Assembly: GCA_002840565.1 (NCBI GenBank)
Contig: PHBK01000002.1
Location: 62,001 to 126,000 of the forward strand
Origin: Deltaproteobacteria bacterium HGW-Deltaproteobacteria-12
Lineage (GTDB): Bacteria > Desulfobacterota > Syntrophia > Syntrophales > Smithellaceae
Length of the DNA: 64,000 nt
Direction of reading: 5' to 3'
The translations under genes were made by a program, and so were the position numbers. How positions within the stretch are numbered: the first letter of the stretch is position 1; each line of letters starts with the position of its first letter. Below are positions 35,203-45,164 of this stretch, piece by piece. The notes under the pieces are model-generated. The model was not told where the DNA came from and did not search any database. It saw only the letters and a list, made by a program, of their open reading frames with translations.

Positions 35203-35913
35203 ATGTCAGATAGCGGAGAGCTTATCCTGCTGATCGAAGATGAAATGCAAATGAGACGCTTTCTTCGGGTTGCGCTCGAAAGTGAACACTATCGATTGGT
35301 AGAAACGGATACGGGCAAGGAAGGCCTTGTGAAGGCCGCGGCATGGAATCCTGATGCGGTGCTTCTCGACCTCGGCTTACCGGATATGGATGGGATAGAA
35401 GTCATTAAAAGGCTTAGGGAATGGTCCAAGGTACCCATTATCATCATTTCAGCCCGGGAACAGGAAAATGACAAGATCAAAGCTCTTGATTGCGGAGCGG
35501 ACGACTATTTGACGAAACCATTCGGCGTGGGAGAACTGCTGGCAAGGATTCGCGTTGCCAGCAGACACAAGAGGCTTCAACAATCAGGACAAAACGAGAT
35601 TGAATTTGTTGCTGATGAGCTCCGCATTGATTATTCCCGAAGACAGGTTTTTCTGGACAATAATGAAATCCACCTGACCCCGATTGAATACAGTCTTATT
35701 GCCCTCCTGACACAGCATGCGGGTAAAGTGATGACACATCGACAATTGCTTAAGGAGGTCTGGGGCCCATCCCACATCGAGCAGACACAATATCTCCGGG
35801 TCTATATGACCCAGCTGCGACACAAGATTGAAAAGGACCCGGCCCGCCCGAGATTTCTGATTAACGAGCCCGGCGTCGGTTATCGATTTAAATACGATCC
35901 GGGAAAAGGCTAA
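35203..35913 (+). CDS. kdpE: Response regulator KdpE
   Basis: This 236-residue OmpR-type regulator has a receiver domain with acidic pocket IEDE near 11-14, phospho-acceptor D56 in LLDLGLPD and a Lys in YLTKPF. The C-terminal winged helix has LTPIEYSLIALLTQHAGKV and the closing EPGVGYRF. It is the partner of KdpD encoded just upstream. Confidence 0.95.
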   Translation: MSDSGELILLIEDEMQMRRFLRVALESEHYRLVETDTGKEGLVKAAAWNPDAVLLDLGLPDMDGIEVIKRLREWSKVPIIIISAREQENDKIKALDCGADDYLTKPFGVGELLARIRVASRHKRLQQSGQNEIEFVADELRIDYSRRQVFLDNNEIHLTPIEYSLIALLTQHAGKVMTHRQLLKEVWGPSHIEQTQYLRVYMTQLRHKIEKDPARPRFLINEPGVGYRFKYDPGKG

Positions 35914-35914
35914 T

Positions 35915-36832
35915 ATGAAAAACCGTTCAGGGAGGATAATAATGCAAAGGATAGATCAAAGGCATAACTCAGAGTTCTTTTTCGATAGGGATGAAGATAT
36001 TCGTAAGAAAAGATTAGAACACTTCAGGCAGTTCTTCTTCTTTTTAGCTATGCTGGCCATCACAACGGTCCTCAATATCTTCCTGGCGCAAATCATTCAC
36101 CCATCCTCTTTGGTTTTCGTTTACCTCGTTCCAACGATTGCTAGTGCGATTTACTTAGGTAACTGGGCTGCCGTATCATCATTTACCTGTGGCTTTTTTA
36201 TATTTAATTTTTTCTATGTGGAACCGTATTATTCTTTGCATATTTCTAAGCCGGAGGACATCTATAATGTTACTGTCTATTTCACCATTGCCGCTCTGAT
36301 CACTTATCTCATCAATCTTATCCGCCGTCAGAATACATTTCTGAAAGACAGATTGGATCGTGTCTCTCTGATCGAAGATATGAGCAGAGATTTTCTATCA
36401 ATGATCCCTATGGATAAATCTTCGCTAAATCAAAAACTTCCGGGATCTCTGCGAACAAAAGTGTTGAGCCAGTTAGGAAATCTTGCCTTAAAGTATGCGA
36501 AAATGGTTTTAAACGTGCCGGCCTTTGTCTGTTTCCGGGAAGAGGATGGAAGCCTTAAGGTATGGGCAAAAAGCAGCGTTGACCTAGCAATAACTGAAAA
36601 GGAGAAGGACGCTGCGGCTTGGACATTCAAAAACGGCGAAGTCGCAGGTAAGGGGACTCATACACATCCAGATACGCCATTTTATTTCCTTCCTTTGAAA
36701 TCTATTTATGAGATTATTGGTGTGCTTGGAATCTTATGTGATTCTAAAGATCTTTTTCCGGAACAGCGACGTCTCTTGGAAACCATCTCCAATTTGACAA
36801 CAATGATTGCAGCAAAATGGACGGGAGTCTGA
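35915..36832 (+). CDS. KdpD-like DUF4118 + GAF module without kinase
   Basis: This 305-residue protein begins 2 bases past kdpE. It has four membrane segments (about 40-135) of the KdpD DUF4118 type, with FIFNFFYVEPYYSLHISKPE matching the FDFFFVPPFFTFAVAD stretch of the KdpD in this operon. A coiled linker and a GAF-like domain (about 170-300) follow. HisKA and HATPase are absent. Read with kdpDE it may be an accessory sensor or dominant modulator of K+ sensing. The start may instead be the Met at residue 10. Confidence 0.78.
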   Translation: MKNRSGRIIMQRIDQRHNSEFFFDRDEDIRKKRLEHFRQFFFFLAMLAITTVLNIFLAQIIHPSSLVFVYLVPTIASAIYLGNWAAVSSFTCGFFIFNFFYVEPYYSLHISKPEDIYNVTVYFTIAALITYLINLIRRQNTFLKDRLDRVSLIEDMSRDFLSMIPMDKSSLNQKLPGSLRTKVLSQLGNLALKYAKMVLNVPAFVCFREEDGSLKVWAKSSVDLAITEKEKDAAAWTFKNGEVAGKGTHTHPDTPFYFLPLKSIYEIIGVLGILCDSKDLFPEQRRLLETISNLTTMIAAKWTGV

Positions 36833-36863
36833 TGGACCTTAATTTTATCTTTAGGATAATTGT

Positions 36864-38894
36864 CTACCGGAACAACTCCTCTTTGTCTTCGGTTATATCA
36901 TCAGTTTTTTCGCCTGGTTGCGCACTTTCCAGAAAGCATTCGTAAATGGTTCCCTTGTCCGTTCCTTTAACCCGTGCGCCGGTTTTCTGGTCAACCTTAA
37001 CAAACGCAATTCCTTCCGGGATGGGAAATGTTTCGACCGGAGTGTTCTGCAAAAATTTCTCCATGAAATAAAGCCAGATGGGCGCTGCCGCCCGGCCGCC
37101 TACTTCCTGATTCCCTAAAGAAACCTCCTGGTCAAAGCCGACCCAGACACCGGTTATTACCGAAGGAGTAAAGCCGATAAACCAGGCATCGCGGACGTCA
37201 TTTGTCGTTCCGGTTTTTCCGGCAATCGGGCGCCCGATGCTTTTAACTCTTCTGCCCGTGCCGCTTTCCACAACGTCCTGCATAACGTAGGTTGCCATAA
37301 AAGCTATCCGGGGATCAATCACCTGCTCGGATTGAATTTTAGCTTCTTCAAAAACATTGCCGGTGCGGTCGACAATTTTCTTGATGAAATACGGCGTAAC
37401 TTTTTTGCCCCCGTTGGCCAACACCCCATAAGCGCGCACCAGTTCCTGCAATGTTACGCCGGATGTTCCCAGGGCCAGGGATAAGTTTCTGCTGATGGGA
37501 GAGGTTATTCCCATGTTCAGGGCATAGGAAGCCGCGTAATCAACGCCGATTTCCTGCAAAATTTTTATTGTCACAATATTGCGTGATTGCACCAGGCCTG
37601 TTCTCATGGTAACCGGCCCGAGGAATTTTTCGTCAAAATTTTTCGGTTTCCACAGGCCGTCCGGTCTGGATACATCCGGAAAAACAATGGGAGAATCCAC
37701 AAAACGTGTTGTGGGATTCATGCCTTTATCAAAGGCGGCCGTATAAATTATCGGCTTAAACGCCGATCCCGGCTGCCGGCGGGATTGGGTTGCGCGGTTG
37801 AACTCGCTCTTGCTGAAATTGCGGCCGCCCACCATTGCCCGAATCGCACCCGTCTTTGCGTCCATGGAATAAAGTGCGCCCTGGGCGAGCCCTGCTGAAT
37901 GTTTTCCCCGGGCTTCCAATTCCGTCAAACCTCTTTCCACTGCATCGCGGGCTTCTTTTTGAGCCGATAAATTCAGGGTTGTATAAATAGCCAGGCCTTC
38001 TTTGTAAAGAACATCGGCGCCATATTTTTCCTGCACGTAGCGGCGGACATGCTCCACAAAGTAAGCAGCGATTTTGTCTTTCGGTTTCATCGGGCGCAGA
38101 TGCAAGGGAGTTGCGACTGCCCGCTTCATTTCGGCTTCGGAAATGAAGCCCTCTTCCATCATACGCGTCAGAACGTAAATTTGTCTTTGTTTGGCTTTTT
38201 CAAAATGAAGAAATGGAGAATACGTGGTCGGCGCCTTGGGCAGTCCTGCCAGCAGCGCTGCTTCCGGCAAAGTCAGGGCGGAGGCGTTTTTTCCGAAATA
38301 ACCAAGCGCTGCTGATTCCACGCCATACGTGCCGTGTCCCAGATAAATCTGATTCAGATACAGATACAGAATCTCGTCTTTAGTCAGATATTTATCGATC
38401 TTATAAGCGAGAATGGCTTCTTTAATTTTGCGGATATATTTTTTTTCGGGCGAAAGATACATCATTTTAGCGACCTGCTGGGTTATGGTGCTGGCGCCCT
38501 GGACAATATGTCCTGCTTCGACATTCTTGAATACAGCGCGGAGAATGCTTTGAATGTCTAAGCCCGTATGCTGATAGAAGCGGGAATCTTCGGCGGCAAT
38601 AAAGGCGGCGGGAAGGATCTTGGGCAAATCAGCAAGCTTAACAATTTTTCTGTCTTCCAGAAAAAATTCATCAATTAATTCGTTGTTGTCATCGTAAACG
38701 CGTGAGGCAATACTGGGGCGGTAATCCTTCAGGGCATCGATTCCGGGCAGATCCATGGTCAGGAGATAATAAGCGGCGGCTCCGGCCGCGACCAGGCAGA
38801 AAGCCAGCACAGGTAAGACAAGAGCAAAAAAAATGTGTCGCGAAGACTTCCTTTTGATTCCGCGTGCTCCTTTTTCTTTCCGGCGTAAAGGCAT
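36864..38894 (-). CDS. Penicillin-binding protein 1A
   Basis: This 676-residue bifunctional peptidoglycan synthase has a short basic cytoplasmic end, one membrane anchor (about 22-46), and a GT51 glycosyltransferase domain with catalytic Glu in AAEDSRFYQHTGLD and QGASTITQQVAK. The transpeptidase has SxxK in GSAFKPI, SRN in VQSRNIVTI and KTG in AGKTGTTND. It is shorter than enterobacterial PBP1A (about 850). It builds the cell wall in the periplasm. It is close behind tatC on the same strand. Confidence 0.93.
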   Translation of the reverse strand: MPLRRKEKGARGIKRKSSRHIFFALVLPVLAFCLVAAGAAAYYLLTMDLPGIDALKDYRPSIASRVYDDNNELIDEFFLEDRKIVKLADLPKILPAAFIAAEDSRFYQHTGLDIQSILRAVFKNVEAGHIVQGASTITQQVAKMMYLSPEKKYIRKIKEAILAYKIDKYLTKDEILYLYLNQIYLGHGTYGVESAALGYFGKNASALTLPEAALLAGLPKAPTTYSPFLHFEKAKQRQIYVLTRMMEEGFISEAEMKRAVATPLHLRPMKPKDKIAAYFVEHVRRYVQEKYGADVLYKEGLAIYTTLNLSAQKEARDAVERGLTELEARGKHSAGLAQGALYSMDAKTGAIRAMVGGRNFSKSEFNRATQSRRQPGSAFKPIIYTAAFDKGMNPTTRFVDSPIVFPDVSRPDGLWKPKNFDEKFLGPVTMRTGLVQSRNIVTIKILQEIGVDYAASYALNMGITSPISRNLSLALGTSGVTLQELVRAYGVLANGGKKVTPYFIKKIVDRTGNVFEEAKIQSEQVIDPRIAFMATYVMQDVVESGTGRRVKSIGRPIAGKTGTTNDVRDAWFIGFTPSVITGVWVGFDQEVSLGNQEVGGRAAAPIWLYFMEKFLQNTPVETFPIPEGIAFVKVDQKTGARVKGTDKGTIYECFLESAQPGEKTDDITEDKEELFR

Positions 38895-38905
38895 TATTTT
38901 ACCAA

Positions 38906-39697
38906 CTATTCTTCTTCTTCTTTTTTTTCTTCTTTTTCTTCTTCATGGACTGTGGTTGCTTTTTGCTTTTCCACAAATTTTGCGACAAATATACTCACTT
39001 CGTATAAAAACATCAAAGGCAGCGCCATTAAAACCTGGCTCAACGCGTCGGGAGAAGGAGTCAGAATTGCCGCAATAACAAAAATTACCAAAATAGCGTA
39101 ACGTCTTTGTTTGGACAGCATTTGCGCATTTACTATCCCCAGCTTCGCCAGAAAAAACATAAAGACGGGCAATTCAAAAGATAAGCCAAAACCGAGTAGA
39201 AAGGTTACAAAGAGCGACAGGTATTCATTGAAGGAAATCATCGCCTGCAGATATTTGTTGTTAAAACTGACGAAAAATTCAAACGCCGGCGGCAGGGCAA
39301 TAAAATAACCGAACAGGATGCCGCTGACGAAAAGCAGGGTTGATGATATCACAAAGGGAACGACATATTTTTTTTCCTTCTCCAGCAATCCGGGTGAGAT
39401 AAACTTCCAAATCTGGTAGAGAATGAACGGGCTGGTAAGAATCAGGGACGCAAAAAAGGACAATTTCATGTAGACAAAAAATGCTTCGGTCAGGCCCGTG
39501 TAGATCAGATAACTGTTTTTAGGCAACGCGGCGGTTAAAGGCCGGGTGACTATATCGAAAACCCATTCCTTAAAATAGTAGCAGGCAAAAAAACCGATAC
39601 CCAAAGCTATCAGCGCACGGCTAAGCCTTTTGCGCAGCTCCGCTAAATGGTCCGTCAGGGACATTTTTTCGTTTTCAATGTCTTCGTTTTCTTCCAT
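38906..39697 (-). CDS. tatC: Sec-independent translocase TatC
   Basis: This 263-residue protein has six membrane segments and the family motifs MSLTDHLAELRKRL near the start and SFELPVFMFFLAKLG in the middle. The C-terminus is a repetitive Glu/Lys tail. TatC binds twin-arginine signals; the sulfatase at 17756-19168 is a likely client. It lies 51 bases after tatA/B. Confidence 0.95.
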   Translation of the reverse strand: MEENEDIENEKMSLTDHLAELRKRLSRALIALGIGFFACYYFKEWVFDIVTRPLTAALPKNSYLIYTGLTEAFFVYMKLSFFASLILTSPFILYQIWKFISPGLLEKEKKYVVPFVISSTLLFVSGILFGYFIALPPAFEFFVSFNNKYLQAMISFNEYLSLFVTFLLGFGLSFELPVFMFFLAKLGIVNAQMLSKQRRYAILVIFVIAAILTPSPDALSQVLMALPLMFLYEVSIFVAKFVEKQKATTVHEEEKEEKKEEEE

Positions 39698-39748
39698 AAC
39701 TGCCTGTTTTAATTAACGCTTGGGATAGCGGACAGATTTTTTCTGAGG

Positions 39749-40024
39749 TTATGATTTCTTAGTATTCTCATCGGATGCAACTGGTTTAGATTCTTCCTGG
39801 TCCGGTTTATTTAATAAAAGTTTATCTTTTAAACCATCTTCCTTCGGTTTTTCGTCGCTCTGCATAGTTTGTTTAAGGTCGTCGCTGATTCCGTCGGTCG
39901 CTTTGCGGAATTCACTTAATCCCTTGCCTAAAGTCTTGGCCAGATCGGGCAATTTTTTCGGACCGACTATCAGCAGGGCAATGATGGCAATGATGATTAA
40001 CTCCTGGAACCCAATCCCAAACAT
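39749..40024 (-). CDS. Twin-arginine translocase TatA/TatB
   Basis: This 91-residue protein has an N-terminal membrane helix (MFGIGFQELIIIAIIALLIV), the GPKKLPDLAKTLGKGL amphipathic helix and an acidic, Lys-rich tail. It forms the Tat pore or receptor with TatC. TatA and TatB are hard to tell apart here; the Glu at position 8 and short length are compatible with either. The start at 40024 is chosen with TAGGAGTC upstream, because an earlier ATG adds residues before the conserved opening. Confidence 0.9.
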   Translation of the reverse strand: MFGIGFQELIIIAIIALLIVGPKKLPDLAKTLGKGLSEFRKATDGISDDLKQTMQSDEKPKEDGLKDKLLLNKPDQEESKPVASDENTKKS

Positions 40025-40151
40025 ACAATATCGACTCCTAAAACTTTTAATAATTACCATATATTCCGACAGCTGCTTTTGTCAACAGTTTTTCGGCACA
40101 CCGCAACATTGGTCTGAAGAGGGGTAATTTCAGCAGATTTATCAACAGAAT

Positions 40152-40191
40152 CCTCACCCTTTTCCCCCGCATACAGGGAAAAAGGGTGAGG
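40152..40191. terminator. Bidirectional hairpin between acyl-CoA dehydrogenase and tatA/B
   Basis: CCTCACCCTTTT and AAAAAGGGTGAGG form a long stem around ccccgcatacaggg, just after the dehydrogenase stop. It looks like an mRNA-end hairpin or a dispersed genomic repeat. Confidence 0.55.
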
Positions 40192-40202
40192 GGCAAGCAT
40201 TT

Positions 40203-42047
40203 TTATGAAACGAAGCTCTCTTCGGCGATCTCCATGATGGACAGGTCGTCGCTCTTGATGGCCTTGACCACAGCGTCAATCTCCGGAAGAATATGCTTGA
40301 TAAAGTATTTGGCCGCGGTGACTTTTCCGGCGTAGAAGGCCGCATCCTTATCGGATTTGACCAATTGCGCCAGTTTCAATGGATCATTGCAAAGGGCATC
40401 CAGCTTTTCTTTGGCCACACCGGCCTCCCAGAGGAGCAGCCAGGCCAAAATGACCTTTCCCATCATCATCAGAAAGGGATAGGCGTTGCCCACCGGCACC
40501 ATGAATTTGCCGCTCTTTCCGCAGGAAACAAAATACATGGCCAGATCGGCCAAAACATTCACGCCGTTCTGGACGTCCGCCGCCATATCCTTCAGGTCCG
40601 CATGGTCTTTGTAGCGGGCCACCGTTGCTCCCATTTCGCCAAGGAGATTCATAAAGTACAGGCCTTTTTTCATGCCGAGCTTGCGTCCGACGAGGTCGAG
40701 AGCCTGAATGCCGTTGGTGCCTTCATAAAGCGAGGCGATCTTTTCATCGCGCATGAACTGCTCGACGGGATATTCGGCGCAAAAACCGTAACCGCCGTAT
40801 ACCTGAATAGCCTGCTCGGTTACCCGGAATCCGATGTCCGAACAGTAAGCTTTGCAGATGGGTGTAAGTATTTCCAGCAGACCATGATACTTGTCTTTCT
40901 GGGCCTCATCGGTTGCTGTATGCTCCATATCAACGCAATAGGCGGTATAGTACATCAGGGCGCGCATGCCTTCGACCTGCGCTTTCATCCACAAAAGCAT
41001 TCGGCGGACATCAGGGTGAGAAATGATCGGCACCCGGGGCGCTTCCGGGTTCTTCATCTCCAGGAGAGAGGAGCCCTGCAGCCGTTCCTTGGCATACTGA
41101 ACGGCATGCATGTAGGCGATGGAACCGCTGGCCAGTCCCTGGAGTCCGACCCCGATTCGGGCTTCGTTCATCATCAGGAACATAACCTTCATACCCTGGC
41201 GTTCTGCGCCCAGGAGTTCGGCGTAGCACTCATTATTGTCGCCGAAATTGATCAGGCAGGTGGAGCTTCCGTGCAGACCCATCTTGTGCTCGATGCCGTC
41301 AATTGTAAAATCATTTCTCTTTCCAATGGTTCCGTCTTCATTGACGAGATATTTGGGAACGAGGAAAATGGAGATGCCGCCGGTGCCGGCCGGGTCGCCT
41401 TCAATGCGGGCCAGAACCGGATGAATAATATTGGAAACCAGATCATGGTCACCGGAAGTGATGAAAAGCTTCGTACCCTGGATTTTGAAAGTACCGTCCG
41501 GCTGCCGGATGGCCTTTGTCTTGAGGGCGCCGACATCCGACCCGGCGGATGGTTCCGTCAGGCACATTGTGCCGCCCCACTCTCCGGTATTCATCTTTTC
41601 CATATATTTTTTCTTTTGCGCGGCTGTGCCATACTCCTCGATGAGAAGGGACGCTCCTTCCGTGAGTCCGGGAAAGGCAAGAAGGCCGAAATTATGCAAA
41701 AACCAGTCTTTGGCGGCGGTTGAAATAATGAGCGGGAGCCCCTGTCCGCCGACCTCCGGCGATTTGCTCATACCCATCCAGCCGCCTTCGCAGTATAGCT
41801 TATACGGCCTGTGGAAGACCTGCGGGACATAGACCTGTCCGTTTTCCAGGCGGCATCCTTCCTTGTCCGATGGCGCCAGAGTGGGCAATATCTCTTCCTG
41901 GGCAAATTTCTGTGCCTCGGTGAGAATCATGTTGAACATTTCTACGGAAAAATCTGCATATTTTGCCGTCTTGCAGATCTGAGCAATATCCAGGAGCTCA
42001 TAAAGAATAAATTTCTGATCCCTCTCATCCAAAATCAAACTTGCCAT
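40203..42047 (-). CDS. Acyl-CoA dehydrogenase (DmdC-like, long form)
   Basis: This 614-residue FAD enzyme oxidises an acyl-CoA to the enoyl-CoA. It has the long-form layout: N-terminal extension, core with MCLTEPSAGSDVGALKT, RIGVGLQGLASGSIAY, YGGYGFCAEYPVEQFMRD and the catalytic Glu in YEGTNGIQALDLVG, plus a C-terminal extension. This layout matches the DmdC/FadE-type family. The true substrate is unknown; the neighbourhood fits fatty or aromatic acid breakdown in a syntroph. GAAAAAGGAGGAAG precedes the ATG. Confidence 0.9.
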   Translation of the reverse strand: MASLILDERDQKFILYELLDIAQICKTAKYADFSVEMFNMILTEAQKFAQEEILPTLAPSDKEGCRLENGQVYVPQVFHRPYKLYCEGGWMGMSKSPEVGGQGLPLIISTAAKDWFLHNFGLLAFPGLTEGASLLIEEYGTAAQKKKYMEKMNTGEWGGTMCLTEPSAGSDVGALKTKAIRQPDGTFKIQGTKLFITSGDHDLVSNIIHPVLARIEGDPAGTGGISIFLVPKYLVNEDGTIGKRNDFTIDGIEHKMGLHGSSTCLINFGDNNECYAELLGAERQGMKVMFLMMNEARIGVGLQGLASGSIAYMHAVQYAKERLQGSSLLEMKNPEAPRVPIISHPDVRRMLLWMKAQVEGMRALMYYTAYCVDMEHTATDEAQKDKYHGLLEILTPICKAYCSDIGFRVTEQAIQVYGGYGFCAEYPVEQFMRDEKIASLYEGTNGIQALDLVGRKLGMKKGLYFMNLLGEMGATVARYKDHADLKDMAADVQNGVNVLADLAMYFVSCGKSGKFMVPVGNAYPFLMMMGKVILAWLLLWEAGVAKEKLDALCNDPLKLAQLVKSDKDAAFYAGKVTAAKYFIKHILPEIDAVVKAIKSDDLSIMEIAEESFVS

Positions 42048-42331
42048 CTGAACTTCCTCCTTTTTCTGTTTTTATCCAGTCCATTTTTCTGTCATTGATG
42101 TCCTGGTTTATATCCGTCACTTTGGGAAGAAACTTTATAGGTTTTCCTGTTGTTGCCCAACCCATAAACGAGGGAAGCATTTAGCACAAATTCGTTATTA
42201 TCAAAAGATATAATTAAAAGGCTTCATGGCCTCCCCAATTTTCTTATGGATGAATCATTTTGCTCTTTGCGGCCGTTTATGGTAGACGGGATCAAGTTTT
42301 TTTTGGGGGACTTATCGAAAGAAGGTGACCT

Positions 42332-43387
42332 GTGGCCAGAAAAACCGGTATTGTAAAAGATGTACGTTTTTTGCGACATTCTGCCGGATTTGCCCATCCG
42401 GAGAGCCCCGACCGGCTTATGTCAATTTATGAAATGCTCGAAAATCCGGGCAATTCCTGGAAATTTACGGAAATAGAGCCGCGGGAAGCAACATATCCAG
42501 AACTCACCGCGATTCATTCCCCCTCTTATGTTGATCTTATTGCGGGCACGGCCGGCCAGGACTGCGTCTTTCTTGATCCGGATACGGCCACCAGTCCGGC
42601 AACGTATGAGGTCGCCAAACTGGCGGCAGGCGGCGTCTGCAACGCCATTAATGATGTTATCACCGGCGATGTGAATAATGCCTTTGCCTTTGTCCGCCCT
42701 CCCGGCCATCACGCCGAACATGATTCCGCTGCCGGTTTCTGCATTTTTAATAATGTTGCCATCGGGGCGATGCATGCTCTTTTGAAGCATAAAATGGAGA
42801 GGATTCTTGTTGTGGATTGGGATTTGCACCACGGCAACGGTACGCAGCACATTTTTTATAATGATCCGCGCGTCTTGTATTTTTCCACACACCAGTATCC
42901 TTATTACCCGGGAACCGGCGGCATGGAAGAAATCGGACGCGGTCCGGGTAAAGGTTTTACGGTCAATGTCCCGCTGTCCGCCGGCGCCGGGGACGTTGAT
43001 TATATAAAAATATTCCGCAGAATACTGGAGCCGGTGGCGCTGGAGTTTCAGCCGCAATTAGTGCTGCTGTCCGCCGGCTTTGACATCTATTACCAGGACC
43101 CGCTGGGGGGCATGCGCGTGACGCCGAATGGCTTTGCGGCACTGACTCGCATTTTGCTGAATATCGCTGATGATTGCTGCCAGGGGCGGTTGGTGGGCGT
43201 GCTGGAAGGCGGCTATCATCTTCAGGGATTGACAAAATCAGCTAAAGCTGTTTTGGAAGAGATGCTCGACGAAACTCATTGTTCGGAAGATCAGTTTTTG
43301 TTTTTGGAGCAGAGGGCCTTTGATGAAACAAATTTCATTATCAGTCGCGTGGCCAGAACTATCGCCCCGTATTGGAAGCTCGGGTAA
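42332..43387 (+). CDS. Histone-deacetylase-family amidohydrolase
   Basis: This 351-residue zinc deacetylase-like enzyme has RPPGHHAEHDSAAGFCIFNN with the His pair, VVDWDLHHGNGTQ with zinc ligands Asp and His, and LLSAGFDIYYQDPLGGM with the ligand Asp. Bacterial members act on acetylated polyamines or acetyl-lysine (AcuC, acetylpolyamine amidohydrolase); which applies here cannot be decided. The start is GTG with GAAGGTGA. It precedes gatC by 16 bases and probably shares its transcript. Confidence 0.9.
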   Translation: MARKTGIVKDVRFLRHSAGFAHPESPDRLMSIYEMLENPGNSWKFTEIEPREATYPELTAIHSPSYVDLIAGTAGQDCVFLDPDTATSPATYEVAKLAAGGVCNAINDVITGDVNNAFAFVRPPGHHAEHDSAAGFCIFNNVAIGAMHALLKHKMERILVVDWDLHHGNGTQHIFYNDPRVLYFSTHQYPYYPGTGGMEEIGRGPGKGFTVNVPLSAGAGDVDYIKIFRRILEPVALEFQPQLVLLSAGFDIYYQDPLGGMRVTPNGFAALTRILLNIADDCCQGRLVGVLEGGYHLQGLTKSAKAVLEEMLDETHCSEDQFLFLEQRAFDETNFIISRVARTIAPYWKLG

Positions 43388-43403
43388 GTAAGGAGAAGTA
43401 TTA

Positions 43404-43688
43404 ATGATCACTAAACAGGAAGTGGAATATGTAGCGCACCTGGCACGGCTCGAGATTGACGATGCGCAGAAGGACAAATTTACCTCACAGCTAAACGATA
43501 TCCTGCTTTACATTGATAAACTCAATGAGCTGGATACTTCAGGTGTGGAGCCGATGAGTCATGCGATGGCCGTAACTAATGCGTTTCGCGAAGACAGGAT
43601 CGTAGATTCCCTCGGCACGGAAAAATCATTGGCCAATGCCCCGGATGCCCGGGGAGAATTTTTCCGCGTGCCGAAAGTTATAGAATAA
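43404..43688 (+). CDS. gatC: Asp/Glu-tRNA amidotransferase subunit C
   Basis: This 94-residue subunit begins with YVAHLARLEIDDAQKDKF and contains ILLYIDKLNELDTSGVEPMSHA, both typical of GatC, which holds GatA and GatB together. It starts after AAGGAGAAG. The gatC-gatA-gatB order makes a complete GatCAB for transamidation of mischarged tRNA-Gln and/or tRNA-Asn. Confidence 0.95.
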   Translation: MITKQEVEYVAHLARLEIDDAQKDKFTSQLNDILLYIDKLNELDTSGVEPMSHAMAVTNAFREDRIVDSLGTEKSLANAPDARGEFFRVPKVIE

Positions 43689-43706
43689 GATGGAAAGAAG
43701 GACGTT

Positions 43707-45164
43707 ATGGAGTTAAACACTCTCACCATTCATGAATTGCAGGAACAGTTAAAATCCGGTCAAACAACGGCCCTGCAGGTTGCCGAGGCCGTTTATAACA
43801 GAATCGGCTCTGTGGAAGAACGGGTTCATTCCTATATCCGGCTGATGAAAGAGGAAGCACTGGCGGCGGCCAGCAAGGCCGATGAAGATATCAAGAAAGG
43901 CTTTATCAAACCTCTCACCGGCATTCCCGTTGCCCTGAAAGATATAGTGTGCACGAAAGGCATTCCCACGACCTGCGGCTCCCATATTTTGCATAACTTT
44001 GTGCCCCCGTACGATGCGACTGCCGTAGAAAAACTGCGGGAAGCCGGGGCTGTTTTTGTCGGCAAGGCCAATATGGACGAATTTGCCATGGGATCTTCCA
44101 CGGAAACCTCCTTTTTCGGCGTTACGCGCAATCCCTGGGATCTCGAAAGAATTCCCGGCGGGTCCAGCGGCGGTTCGGCCGCGGCGGTGGCGGCCGATGA
44201 ATGTATTGCTTCCATCGGCTCTGATACAGGTGGATCTATTCGTCAGCCCGCCGCGCTGTGCGGCGTTGTCGGGCTCAAACCGACTTACGGGCGCGTCTCG
44301 CGCTTCGGGCTGATTGCTTTTGCCTCCTCATTGGATCAAATCGGCCCCTTCACGAAAGATGTTGAAGACTGCGCCATCATGCTCAATGTCCTGGCCGGTT
44401 ACGATCCGCGTGAATCCACATCGGTGCCGGCGGAAGTTCCGGACTACCGGCAATTCTTAGGCAGGGACATTACAGGCTGGAAAATTGGCATTCCCCGGGA
44501 ATATTTTATCGAGGGTATTGATCCCGAGGTTGCCGCCGCGGTCAAGAAAGCGATCACGGTCATTGAAAAATGCGGCGGCCGGTGCGTGGATATTTCCCTG
44601 CCGCACACGGAGTATTGCCTGGCTGTTTATTATATTATCGCCCCGGCGGAGGCGAGTTCCAACCTGGCGCGCTATGACGGCGTGAAATACGGGCTGCGCA
44701 CGGCAGAAGCCCGGGACTTGCTGGATATGTACAAGAAAAGTCGAACGCAGGGCTTCGGCATGGAAGTGAAACGAAGAATAATGATCGGCACTTATGCCCT
44801 GTCCTCCGGATATTATGACGCTTATTATAAAAAAGCATCACAGGTACGCGCTTTGATTCGGAATGATTTTGCCGCGGCATTTAAACAATGCGATATAATT
44901 CTGACGCCCACGACGCCGACACCGGCTTTTAAAATCGGTGAGAAAGTTGATGATCCCTTGCAGATGTATCTTTCCGATCTTTTCACCATCTCGTCAAATC
45001 TCGCGGGAATTCCCGGAATGTCGGTGCCCTGCGGTTTCACCGCTGCCGGTTTGCCTTTGGGAATTCAGTTTCTGGCCGGTCATTTTGAAGAAGGAAAGCT
45101 TATTCAGATAGCCTCTGCTTATGAAAAGAACGCCAGTATTGAAAAAAGGAGGCCGAACCTATAA
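43707..45164 (+). CDS. gatA: Asp/Glu-tRNA amidotransferase subunit A
   Basis: This 485-residue amidase-signature subunit releases ammonia from glutamine. The Ser-cisSer-Lys triad is in [24 protein letters not shown] and [16 protein letters not shown]. The length is normal. It overlaps the gatB ATG by one base. Ammonia passes to GatB. Confidence 0.96.
   Translation: MELNTLTIHELQEQLKSGQTTALQVAEAVYNRIGSVEERVHSYIRLMKEEALAAASKADEDIKKGFIKPLTGIPVALKDIVCTKGIPTTCGSHILHNFVPPYDATAVEKLREAGAVFVGKANMDEFAMGSSTETSFFGVTRNPWDLERIPGGSSGGSAAAVAADECIASIGSDTGGSIRQPAALCGVVGLKPTYGRVSRFGLIAFASSLDQIGPFTKDVEDCAIMLNVLAGYDPRESTSVPAEVPDYRQFLGRDITGWKIGIPREYFIEGIDPEVAAAVKKAITVIEKCGGRCVDISLPHTEYCLAVYYIIAPAEASSNLARYDGVKYGLRTAEARDLLDMYKKSRTQGFGMEVKRRIMIGTYALSSGYYDAYYKKASQVRALIRNDFAAAFKQCDIILTPTTPTPAFKIGEKVDDPLQMYLSDLFTISSNLAGIPGMSVPCGFTAAGLPLGIQFLAGHFEEGKLIQIASAYEKNASIEKRRPNL

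Noticed and set aside
40293-41723. Plus-strand open frame of 476 codons
   Set aside because: Lies wholly antisense to the acyl-CoA dehydrogenase, which has full family motifs; open by codon bias.
42422-43057. Minus-strand open frame of 211 codons
   Set aside because: Antisense to the deacetylase-like gene, which has all metal-site motifs.
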